From positions 1 to 64,000 of the forward strand of contig NZ_JNWZ01000021.1 in assembly GCF_000716545.1 (NCBI RefSeq): a stretch of 64,000 nt of DNA, written 5' to 3'. Positions 17,576 to 25,209 of this stretch are shown piece after piece. This stretch comes from Kitasatospora phosalacinea (GTDB lineage Bacteria > Actinomycetota > Actinomycetes > Streptomycetales > Streptomycetaceae). The first letter of the stretch is position 1; each line of letters opens with the position of its first letter. The notes below the pieces were generated by a model. That model ran no database searches, was not told the origin of the DNA, and worked only from the letters and a program-made list of their open reading frames with translations. Both the position numbers and the translations under genes were made by a program.

Positions 17576-18715
17576 TCAGCGCTCGTTGCCGTCGTGGACG
17601 CGCTCCAGGACCTTGGGCGGCAGGTTCTCGTCGACGCCCGTGCCGACCACGACGATCATGTACTCGTCGTCCGCCCACAGGCAGGTGATGTCCTTGCGGG
17701 CCCGGGTCCGCGCGCTGTCGTCCGGGTCGTAGGAGTCGCAGTACATCTTCCCGCCGATGTCCGACTTGACGAGGTGCGGGGCGTCGTCGTCGCCGGCGGA
17801 CGAGGAGACCAGCACCTCCAGCTTGTTCTGGAACGTCGGGCTGGACTTGCCGATCACCACGTTCCAGCGCTCCTTGCGGTCGTTCCCGTTGATCGGGTCG
17901 TCGGCCTCGACCTCCGGCACCGAGCCGTACACGGCCCCCTGCACGTCCCGCACGCCCATCTTGGTCATGCTGGAGCTCATGTCCTCCCACTCCGGGAAGC
18001 CGCCGTCCGCCGAACTGGCCCGCATCTTGTCCCCCTCGACCGAGCCGGGCAGGGTCGGGACGCTGTCGCTGCCGAACAGGGTGCTCCCCAGCAGGATCAG
18101 GCCGCCCACCACCACGACGGCGCCCACGCCCAGGGCGATCCGCTTGCGCTTGGCCAGCACGGCCGGGTCGACCGGCGGCCCGGCGGGCGGCAGGCCGGGG
18201 TAGCCCGGGTAGGCGGGCGCACCCGGCGGCGCCACCGGCGGGGCGGGCGGAGCCGGCGGCGCGGCGGGGGAGGGGATCACCGGGGCCGCCGGGGCGTCGG
18301 CGGGCGCGGGTCCGAAGCCGGGCGCCGGTCCGAAGCCGGGCGCCGGTCCGAAGCCGGGCCCGGCCGCGGGGGCCTGCTCCAGCACCGGCGCGGGGCCCTT
18401 CGCCAACGAGGGCGCGACCCCGTCCGCCAGGGTGCCCCCGTCCGCCGCGCCGCCGCCCGGGCGCAGCGACCGGGCCAGCACCGCGTTGAAGCCGAGCACC
18501 TCGTCGACGGCCCCGACGAGCGCGGCGCGGGCCGCGGCGTCCTGCGGGGCGGCCTCGGCCGCCGTCAGCGCCTGCTGCCAGCGCGGCAGGCGCTGCAGTT
18601 CGTGGCGCACCCGGGCCACCGCCTCCGCGTCCAGGCCCGCCCGGGCAGTTCCGTCCTGCTGTACCAGCGCGTCGACCACCACATCGGCCGACACGGCCCC
18701 GTCCCCCGAAACCAT
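17576..18715 (-). CDS. Membrane-anchored protein with proline-rich cytoplasmic region
   Basis: 379 residues from ATG 18715, chosen for AGGAG 7 nt upstream. A helical N-terminal part (about 1-90) is followed by a Pro/Gly/Ala stretch with three GFGPAP repeats (also a DNA tandem repeat near 18310-18360), a PPAPP-rich segment, KRKR and one membrane helix (about 200-220). The extracellular C-terminal domain (about 225-379) has two cysteines (MYCDSYD and ITCLWADD) and an IVVVGTG strand. The layout resembles actinomycete membrane proteins of unknown function. Confidence 0.8.
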   Translation of the reverse strand: MVSGDGAVSADVVVDALVQQDGTARAGLDAEAVARVRHELQRLPRWQQALTAAEAAPQDAAARAALVGAVDEVLGFNAVLARSLRPGGGAADGGTLADGVAPSLAKGPAPVLEQAPAAGPGFGPAPGFGPAPGFGPAPADAPAAPVIPSPAAPPAPPAPPVAPPGAPAYPGYPGLPPAGPPVDPAVLAKRKRIALGVGAVVVVGGLILLGSTLFGSDSVPTLPGSVEGDKMRASSADGGFPEWEDMSSSMTKMGVRDVQGAVYGSVPEVEADDPINGNDRKERWNVVIGKSSPTFQNKLEVLVSSSAGDDDAPHLVKSDIGGKMYCDSYDPDDSARTRARKDITCLWADDEYMIVVVGTGVDENLPPKVLERVHDGNER

Positions 18716-18940
18716 CGTCAATCTCCTGTCCCAGCTCTTGTGTTCGGCCACCAATGTGGCAGCACCCGGTCATCCGCCGCGACGGCGCACGGGAATGGAG
18801 ACGGAACCGCAACCAGGGCGGTTGCGGTCCGGACGGTGACGATCCGCCTTTCCCACCCGGGCGGCCGGACGTTCGCACACCCGCGCGCCGGAGCGCCCGC
18901 GGCTCGAACGCCCGTACGCCGCGCGGCTCGTGGGGCGGGG

Positions 18941-18968
18941 TGCCCGTTCCGGGCGCCCGGAACGGGCA
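18941..18968. terminator. 28-bp perfect palindrome after the DUF2252 gene
   Basis: The 28 bp equal their own reverse complement with no loop. It lies 33 bp past the end of the DUF2252 gene and upstream of the next minus-strand gene, so it probably acts as a hairpin terminator; a dimeric protein-binding site is the alternative. Confidence 0.5.
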
Positions 18969-19000
18969 GCCGTTCCAGACAGCCGTTTCAGGCGCCCGGT

Positions 19001-20521
19001 TCAGACGGCCGGCGCGGGTTCCGCCGCGAGGCGGCCGGCGCGGATCGCCGCGAGCAGCGCCGCGTGGTCGGCCTCCGACTGGTCGGCGTAGGCGACCGCG
19101 AACCGGGAGACCGCGTCGTCCAGGCGCTCGTCCTTGCCGCAGTAGCCGGCGATCAGCGCCGCGTCCGCGGTGTGGGCGTGGGCCCGGGCCAGCAGCGCGC
19201 CGGTGAGCCGGCCGTAGTCGTCCAGCTGGGCGGAGGTCAGCGCGGCCGGGTCGACACTGCCCTTGCGGTTGCGGAACTGCCGCACCTGGTACGGCAGTCC
19301 GGCGACGCTCGTCCAGCCCATCAGCGGGTCCGACACCACCTGCATGCGCTTCTGCCCCAGCACCACCCGGCGTCCCTCGTGCCCGCCCCCGTCCGGCACC
19401 GGGAACCCGGCCCGCACCAGGTGCGGCAGCAGCACCGACTCCCTGGCCTCCTTCACCTGCAGCACCAGCGGCCCGCCCCGGCGGTCGGTGAGCAGCACCA
19501 CGTACGAGCGGGTGCCGACACTGCCGGTGCCCACCACCCGGAACGCCACGTCCTGCACCCGGAACCGGGCCAGCAGCGGGTGCAGCTCCGTCGGGACGGT
19601 GTGCCGGTACTGCGCCAACGATCCTGCCACCAGCTCGGCCTGACGATCCGTCACCTCACTGAGGATCGGCGGAGCCGCGGCGAACCGCCAACCCCCGTCC
19701 TCGGTGCGGACGGTGGAGCGCGACGCGAACTTCGCCCCGGTGTTGCGCAGCGCCTTCGCCGAGACCGCCGCCAGCAGCTCGCTCAACTCGTGCGCGCCCG
19801 CGAACTCCACCAACTGGTGGTCAGCGATGGCGTCCCAGGCGTTCCAGGCGTCCAGCGCCGGCAGCTTCGCCAGCTGCCGCACCGTCCGCCGGTACGTCGC
19901 CGCCGCGTCGAACGCCGCCTGCCGGCAGGCCGATTCGTCCGCGCCGGCCTGCCGACCGGCCAGCACCAGGCTGGCCGCCAGCCGCTTCAGGTCCCACTCC
20001 CACGGGCCGGAGACGGTCTCGTCGAAGTCGTTCAAGTCCAGCGCCAACCGGCCCCTGGCGTCCCCGTACAGGCCGAAGTTGGCCGCGTGCGCGTCCCCGC
20101 ACAGCTGCGCCGCGACGCCGCTCGCCGGGGTGGTCGCCAGGTCGTGCGCCATCAGGCCCGCCGAGCCGCGCAGGAACGCGAACGGCGAGGCCGCCATCCG
20201 GCCCACCCGCAGCGGCACCAGGTGCGGCAGCCGGCCGGCGTTCGCCGACTCCACCGCCGCGACCACCTCCGGGCGGGACGCCGAGAGCACCAGCCGCCCG
20301 TGCGACTCCAGTGGCACCCGCTCGCGCAGCAGCTTGCCGCGCCGCTTCGGGCCCTCCGCGAGCGCGATCCCCTCCAGCTCCAGCAGCGCCGCCGACGGGC
20401 GGGCCGGCACCGCGGCGGGGTCCCCCGCGAACCCGTCCACGGCGAACTCCCGTGACGGCCGACGGGGTTCCGCCCCCTCGACCGCGCCAGAGCCCTCCGT
20501 CCACGCCTCCACCACCGACAC
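19001..20521 (-). CDS. DUF2252 family protein
   Basis: 506 residues from a GTG with GGAGGGGAG upstream. The family's kinase-like core is visible: LCGDAHAANFGLY (about residues 165-178) and LALDLNDFDET with paired Asp residues, then WEWDLKRLAAS, a layout like aminoglycoside-kinase-fold proteins. KEARESVL and YQVRQFRNRKGSVD follow. DUF2252 proteins are common in actinomycetes and their substrate is unknown. It diverges from a P-loop kinase-like gene across 139 bp. Confidence 0.85.
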   Translation of the reverse strand: MSVVEAWTEGSGAVEGAEPRRPSREFAVDGFAGDPAAVPARPSAALLELEGIALAEGPKRRGKLLRERVPLESHGRLVLSASRPEVVAAVESANAGRLPHLVPLRVGRMAASPFAFLRGSAGLMAHDLATTPASGVAAQLCGDAHAANFGLYGDARGRLALDLNDFDETVSGPWEWDLKRLAASLVLAGRQAGADESACRQAAFDAAATYRRTVRQLAKLPALDAWNAWDAIADHQLVEFAGAHELSELLAAVSAKALRNTGAKFASRSTVRTEDGGWRFAAAPPILSEVTDRQAELVAGSLAQYRHTVPTELHPLLARFRVQDVAFRVVGTGSVGTRSYVVLLTDRRGGPLVLQVKEARESVLLPHLVRAGFPVPDGGGHEGRRVVLGQKRMQVVSDPLMGWTSVAGLPYQVRQFRNRKGSVDPAALTSAQLDDYGRLTGALLARAHAHTADAALIAGYCGKDERLDDAVSRFAVAYADQSEADHAALLAAIRAGRLAAEPAPAV

Positions 20522-20660
20522 CGGAACTCCCCTCCGAACCCGGCGGGGGCCGCCCCCACCAGCGGTGACGCTACCGCCCCCGGCCGCCGCCACCACGCCC
20601 GGGTCCGGCCGACGGCCCGCGCCCGGCCCGCCCCCTCTCCGCCTCCGGCAGGATGGGGGC

Positions 20661-21299
20661 GTGCCGAACAGTTCCCCGGAAGAGACCCCCGACCGCGCGG
20701 ACGCCCGCCGCCCCGACACCCCCGCACCGGTCGTCCGGGTACCGACCGGCCTGGTGATCCTCGTCGGCCCACCCGCCTCGGGCAAGACCAGCTTCGTCCG
20801 GGCGCTGATCGCCCGCGGACAGATCGACCCGGAAGCCGTGGTCTCCAGCGACGAGATCCGCGCGGAACCGCCCGCCGCCCCCGCCGCGGACGCGCAGACC
20901 GACCCCGACGCGGCGGACGCCCGGATCTTCGGGGAACGCGACCGCCGGATCGCCGCCAGGCTCGCCACCGGTCGCGGCGCGATCGCCGAGTCGACGAACG
21001 TCACCCCGCAGGCCCGCGCCCGGCTCATCGCCATCGCCAGGCGCTTCGGCGCCCCGGTGACGGCGCTGCGGTTCGCCCCGGACCTCGCCGACCTCCTGCG
21101 GCAGCACGCCGAACGGGGCCGCCCCGACCTCACCGCCGAGGACGTCCGCGCCTACGCCGCCGTCATGGCCCGAGAAGCCGGGGCCGACCGGCTCCGCGCC
21201 GAGGGCGCGGACGCCGTCCACGACGTCCCCGGCCGCCGCCAGGCGGTCACCCCCGCCGAGGCCGCCGCCCGGTTCTCCTTCCTCCCGCACCCGTCCTGA
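20661..21299 (+). CDS. P-loop kinase-like ATPase (AAA_33 type)
   Basis: 212 residues from GTG. Walker A GPPASGKTSFV (about residues 34-44), VVSSDEIR after it and a later AESTNVTPQARARL match small polynucleotide- or metabolite-kinase-like P-loop proteins, where the Asp after SS and the Thr/Asn region bind substrate. The first 25 residues are Pro/Asp-rich and disordered. A true substrate is not known. It lies 21 bp before the PPOX gene on the same strand. Confidence 0.8.
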   Translation: MPNSSPEETPDRADARRPDTPAPVVRVPTGLVILVGPPASGKTSFVRALIARGQIDPEAVVSSDEIRAEPPAAPAADAQTDPDAADARIFGERDRRIAARLATGRGAIAESTNVTPQARARLIAIARRFGAPVTALRFAPDLADLLRQHAERGRPDLTAEDVRAYAAVMAREAGADRLRAEGADAVHDVPGRRQAVTPAEAAARFSFLPHPS

Positions 21300-21320
21300 C
21301 GCGGCACTAGCATGCGGACC

Positions 21321-21722
21321 ATGGCACACGACATCCACCACCTCGACCCCGACTACCTCGCCTTCTGGCGCGAGTACCAGCTGTGCACCCTCACCACGCT
21401 GCGCCCCGACGGCACCCCGCACGTCGTCCCGGTCGGCGCGACCTTCGACCCCGAGACCGGCACCGCACGGGTGATCAGCAGCCGGGAGAGCCGCAAGGTC
21501 CGCAACGTGCTCGCCGCCGGCGAGGCCGGGCAGCGGGTCGCCCTCTGCCAGGTCGACCGGGCCCGCTGGGCCACCCTGGAGGGCCGGGCCGTGGTCCGGC
21601 AGGACGCCGCCTCCGTCGCCGACGCCGAACGCCGCTACGCCGAGCGCTACCGGCAGCCCCGGGAGAACCCCGATCGGGTGGTGATCGAGATCGCCGTCGA
21701 CCGCGCCCTCGGCCGGGCCTGA
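21321..21722 (+). CDS. PPOX-class F420/FMN-dependent oxidoreductase
   Basis: 133 residues. The split-barrel flavin-binding fold is suggested by LCTLTTLRPDGTPHVVPVG (about 21-39), VISSRESRKVRNVL and VALCQVDRARWATLEGRAVV, standard for the TIGR03618-like group in actinomycetes. It probably reduces a small substrate with F420H2. An ATG 9 nt upstream is an alternative start; there is no clear ribosome binding site. Confidence 0.85.
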   Translation: MAHDIHHLDPDYLAFWREYQLCTLTTLRPDGTPHVVPVGATFDPETGTARVISSRESRKVRNVLAAGEAGQRVALCQVDRARWATLEGRAVVRQDAASVADAERRYAERYRQPRENPDRVVIEIAVDRALGRA

Positions 21723-21930
21723 CGGACCGTCGGCGAACGGGACCGCCGGGCCGGCGCGACCCGCAGGGGCGGGTGCGCCCGGCGCCCGGCCCTGCCGCGT
21801 TCCGCGCCCCCGTCCGCCCCGGTGCCCGAGTGCGCCCCCGCCCCGCCGGGCGCCGGACTTCGCCGGTCGATCGTGCCGGGACCGCCCGGTGCGTCCGCCG
21901 CGCCCGGAGGGGAAGCGGAGGCCCGGGTGC

Positions 21931-22126
21931 GAAGTGCTCGTCGTCCTGCCGCCGCCACCGCCCGAGAGGTGCCCGGCGGCGCTCGCCGAGGCGATGGAGT
22001 CCTACTCCGCCGTGGAGGGCAGGTGCGACGCTCAGGGCCCGAACGGCGCCCCCTGGGCCGGGGAACCGCGCGCCACCGGGGCACTTGCCCCCGGACGCCG
22101 TGGTCCTCTCCGTGTCCTGCCACTGC
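21931..22126 (+). pseudogene. Internally deleted copy of the gene at 24404-25186
   Basis: The start reads EVLVVLPPPPPERCPAALAE, matching the N-terminus DVLVVLPPMPPAQYREAAVA of the gene at 24404. About 160 bp later, in another frame, comes DAVVLSVSCHC, matching that gene's last residues DTVLLDVSCRC. The roughly 650 bp between are gone and the frame is broken. It is on the same strand, 2.3 kb upstream of the intact gene. The rest of 21723-22152 holds nothing else I can name. Confidence 0.6.
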
Positions 22127-22152
22127 GTCCTGCCACTGCCGACCGGCCCGGT

Positions 22153-22878
22153 TCAGCCCTCGGCCCGGGTGAGGGACAGCACCGCGCCGAGCTCGGCGGC
22201 GCCCTCCAGCAGGGCCAGCGAGCGGGCGGTGAGACCCGCGTCCCGGGCCGCCAGCGCCGCCGCGACGTCCGCCGCCCCGCGCGCGCCGCGCAGCTCGGGC
22301 AGCAGGGTGCGCAGCGGTGCGATCCGGTGCCCGGCCAGGCGCAGTTGGTGGACGATCCGGGCGTCGCGGACCTGGGCGGGGGAGTAGCGCCGGGTGCCGC
22401 GCAGCGGGTCGCGGTCGGGGACGACGAGGCCCTCGGCGTGCCAGTGCCGCAGCGTGGAGGGGCGCACGCCCAGGGCGGCGGCGAGTTCGGCGACGCCCAT
22501 CGCGTCCGAGGCGCGGACCTCGCCGATCGGCTCGTCGGCGATCGCCCCGGCCGCCTCCCGGGCCAGCCGCAACCGGGCCCGCTCCGCGTCCAGCCGGGCG
22601 TGCGCCGCGTCGAGCAGGGCCAGCGCCTCCGCCAGGGGCGGCCGGTGGAAGGCCCGGACGATCCGCTTGGCCTCGACCGGCCCCGCACCCGCCGCGAGCG
22701 CCCGGTAGGCCAGCGCGGAGTGCAGGTGCACCTCCGTGTGGACCCGGTACCCGGCCGGGGTGCGCGCCGCCGGCGGGAGCACCCCGTCCCGTTCCAGGTT
22801 GCGGACCTGCTGCACGGAGCACCCGGCGCGGCGCGCCACGTCCACCGTCCGCAGCACCCCCGAGTTGAGACTTCTCAC
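22153..22878 (-). CDS. MerR-family regulator with two HTH domains
   Basis: 241 residues. A first MerR-like winged HTH (TVDVARRAGCSVQQVRNLER, about 11-30) is followed by a helical spacer (LDAAHARLDAERARLRLARE) and a second MerR HTH (GVAELAAALGVRPSTLRHWH, about 127-146) with GTRRYSPAQVRDARIV after it. Most MerR proteins have one HTH and a dimerisation coil. The start is a GTG with only a weak GAGAGG upstream. It is divergent from the DUF6194 gene, which it may control. Confidence 0.85.
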   Translation of the reverse strand: MRSLNSGVLRTVDVARRAGCSVQQVRNLERDGVLPPAARTPAGYRVHTEVHLHSALAYRALAAGAGPVEAKRIVRAFHRPPLAEALALLDAAHARLDAERARLRLAREAAGAIADEPIGEVRASDAMGVAELAAALGVRPSTLRHWHAEGLVVPDRDPLRGTRRYSPAQVRDARIVHQLRLAGHRIAPLRTLLPELRGARGAADVAAALAARDAGLTARSLALLEGAAELGAVLSLTRAEG

Positions 22879-22940
22879 CCGGAATCCCGCCTCTCGACCG
22901 CCGAAGTCTCCACAAGCGCGTGAATGCCAGGCTAGAGCAC

Positions 22941-23402
22941 ATGACCATCGACGAGATCATCGGCTTCGTGGACGGCCTCGACGGCGTCCTGACCCTGCGC
23001 CCCGCCCCCGGCGACGGCACCCCGGAGATCAGCTGGGGCGACGCCTTCTTCTACTACGCGCCCGACGGCACCGTTCCGAAGACCGGCCAGCCGTTCGCGA
23101 CGGTGGTCACCAAGGACCACCCCGGCGACCGGGCCTCCCGCCTGGACCGGCCGGGCGCCTTCCGGGTGAACATCGCCGCCGGGAAGGAGGAGACCGCCCG
23201 GCGGACCGGTCGGCGGACCGGCCGCGAACCGGCCGCCGGAGCGGACGACACCGTGATCGCCCACCCCGTCTACGCCGCCGCCGGCTGGCTGGCGGTGGTC
23301 AACCCGGCCGAGCGCACCGCCGAAGACGTCCGCGAACTCCTGCGCACCGCGCACCGCTCGGCCCGCACCCGGTACGAGCGGCGGACCCGGCCGGCGGAGT
23401 GA
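22941..23402 (+). CDS. DUF6194 family protein
   Basis: 153 residues from ATG; a GTG 21 nt upstream is possible. Contains EIIGFVDGLDGVLTLRPAPG, ISWGDAFFYYAPDG, FATVVTKDHPGD and RPGAFRVNIAAGKE, which I recognise as the DUF6194 pattern of actinomycete proteins with a MmcQ/YjbR-like fold. Function unknown. Divergent from the two-HTH MerR regulator. Confidence 0.8.
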   Translation: MTIDEIIGFVDGLDGVLTLRPAPGDGTPEISWGDAFFYYAPDGTVPKTGQPFATVVTKDHPGDRASRLDRPGAFRVNIAAGKEETARRTGRRTGREPAAGADDTVIAHPVYAAAGWLAVVNPAERTAEDVRELLRTAHRSARTRYERRTRPAE

Positions 23403-23447
23403 CGGCGGCGGCCCGGAGCGGCCGGACCGGACGGACGGGCGGCGCCC

Positions 23448-24224
23448 TCAGGCCCGCGCCGTGACCACGTGGAAGGTGACGGCGGCCAGGAAGTGGCCGG
23501 TGGCCAGGTGGGTGAGCCAGCGGTCGGCGTCGTCGGGGGAGAAGTAGCCGGCCGCGACCGCCCGGTTGGTGACGCGCTGCAGGCCCAGGACGCGGTCGGC
23601 GGCGGAGACCTCCCGGAAGACCGGCGTCAGCGGCCGCACGTCCACCACCTCCAGGCCGGACTCGGTGGCCAGCCGCGGCAGTTGGCTGCCGATCCGGGCG
23701 TTGCGCACCGCCTGGTCGGTGACGTACCGGGTGTACGCGGCGGTCAGCGCGGCGTCCGGATGGTCGACGGTCAGCGTCCCCCAGTCCGGCTCGCCCAGCA
23801 CCAGCAGCCCGCCCGGCCGCAGCACCCGGCGGGCCTCGCGCAGCGCCAGCGCCGGATCGGCCACGTGCTGCAGCACCCGGTCCGTCCTGGCCCGGTCGCA
23901 ACTCCCGTCCGCCAGCGGCAGTTCGTGCAGGTCGCCCAGTCGGACGTCGACCTGCGGCAGGTGCCCGGTCCGCTCGGCGGCGGTGTCCACCGCCTCCCGG
24001 TCGTGGTCCACCCCCAGCACGGTGCCCGCCGGGCCGACCGCCTCGGCCAGCACCGACAGGTCGGTGCCCGGCCCGCAGCCCAGGTCGACCAGCGTCTGCC
24101 CGCGTTCGACCGCCAGCGCCGCCAGCATCACCGATTTGTACTCCCGGCCGAGTTCGGAGACGGCCAGCCGGTCCAGGTAGGCGATCGGATCGGGCGGCAC
24201 GGACTCGAACACACGGGAGGTCAT
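23448..24224 (-). CDS. Class I SAM-dependent methyltransferase
   Basis: 258 residues. SAM-binding motif I LVDLGCGPGTDLSVL (about 46-59), acidic VLGVDHD for motif II, and VLRPGGLLVLGEPDWG after the central sheet are those of UbiE/Methyltransf_11-type enzymes. The acceptor is unknown. Converges with DUF6194. Confidence 0.9.
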   Translation of the reverse strand: MTSRVFESVPPDPIAYLDRLAVSELGREYKSVMLAALAVERGQTLVDLGCGPGTDLSVLAEAVGPAGTVLGVDHDREAVDTAAERTGHLPQVDVRLGDLHELPLADGSCDRARTDRVLQHVADPALALREARRVLRPGGLLVLGEPDWGTLTVDHPDAALTAAYTRYVTDQAVRNARIGSQLPRLATESGLEVVDVRPLTPVFREVSAADRVLGLQRVTNRAVAAGYFSPDDADRWLTHLATGHFLAAVTFHVVTARA

Positions 24225-24403
24225 GCCGGGCAGTCAATCAAACCAGCCCCCGTCAGGGAAGATCCCGGCACCTGCCGGGGGCCGCGACAAGGGGCGCACG
24301 CCGTCCCGAAGGGCGCACCCCCGCCCGGTCCGGAAACCCGAGTGCGACGGCGCACCCCCGTCCGCCATGATGCGGTACGCCGACGAACGGAAAGGAGAGC
24401 CCG

Positions 24404-25186
24404 GTGTCCTCGTACGACGTGCTCGTCGTCCTGCCCCCGATGCCGCCCGCACAGTACCGCGAGGCCGCGGTCGCCGCCCTCCGGCCCTACTTCAGCGAGC
24501 TGGAGGTGCCCGAGTACCGCGACTACCAGCCGGAGGACCCGAACGACGAGTACTGGGTGCGGGCGAACCGGGAGCGCGGCATCATCCCGGACCGGGACGA
24601 CGTCAGCTGGGCCGAGGTCGCCCACGCGATGAACACCTGGACGGGCAACGCCCCGGGCCACGGCAGCCACCTCTACGTCGACGAGGCCGGACGCGGCTAC
24701 TTCCTCACCACCCGCAACCCGCGCGGCAAATGGGACGGCCTCGGCCTGCGCCTGGGCGGCCCGCGCCTGCTGCACCGGCCGGACGCCGCGCAGAACCCGC
24801 TGCTGATCAGGTACGACGGCTACGGCGACGTCCCCGCCGACCGCGACCCGCTGCTCGGCCTGCCCGACCGCTGCGACGGCGGCCCGCGCGGCCTGCTCGA
24901 CTTCGAGGCGCTGCGCGCCACGCACGAACGCCTCGCCGCCGAGCACCACGACGCTCGGACGGCCGGCCGCCCCGCCCCGTCCCACCGGCCGTTCCGGTTC
25001 ACCGACGACCGGGCCCGGAACACCGCACTGGCCCGCGCCAACGCGGTGCCCGGGTACGCCCTGCTGCGGCTGGACGGCAGCTGGACCGACAAGCACGACG
25101 ACGCCGACTACCTGGCCGACGCCAACGCCTACCTGGACGCCCTCGACCCGGACACCGTGCTGCTCGACGTCTCCTGCCGCTGCTGA
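24404..25186 (+). CDS. Hypothetical protein with conserved VLVVLPPMPP start and CxC end
   Basis: 260 residues from GTG, with AAAGGAGA upstream. No known domain recognised. Visible traits: a hydrophobic start (YDVLVVLPPMPP), aromatic and acidic stretches (YRDYQPEDPNDEYW), a central HGSHLYVDEAGRGYFLT, and a C-terminus ending LLDVSCRC. A gutted paralogue lies at 21931-22126 with the same start and end, so both termini are conserved. It converges on the UDG-ART gene with a 23-bp gap. Confidence 0.75.
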   Translation: MSSYDVLVVLPPMPPAQYREAAVAALRPYFSELEVPEYRDYQPEDPNDEYWVRANRERGIIPDRDDVSWAEVAHAMNTWTGNAPGHGSHLYVDEAGRGYFLTTRNPRGKWDGLGLRLGGPRLLHRPDAAQNPLLIRYDGYGDVPADRDPLLGLPDRCDGGPRGLLDFEALRATHERLAAEHHDARTAGRPAPSHRPFRFTDDRARNTALARANAVPGYALLRLDGSWTDKHDDADYLADANAYLDALDPDTVLLDVSCRC

Positions 25187-25209
25187 CCGGCCGGTGCGCC
25201 GCGCGCCGC

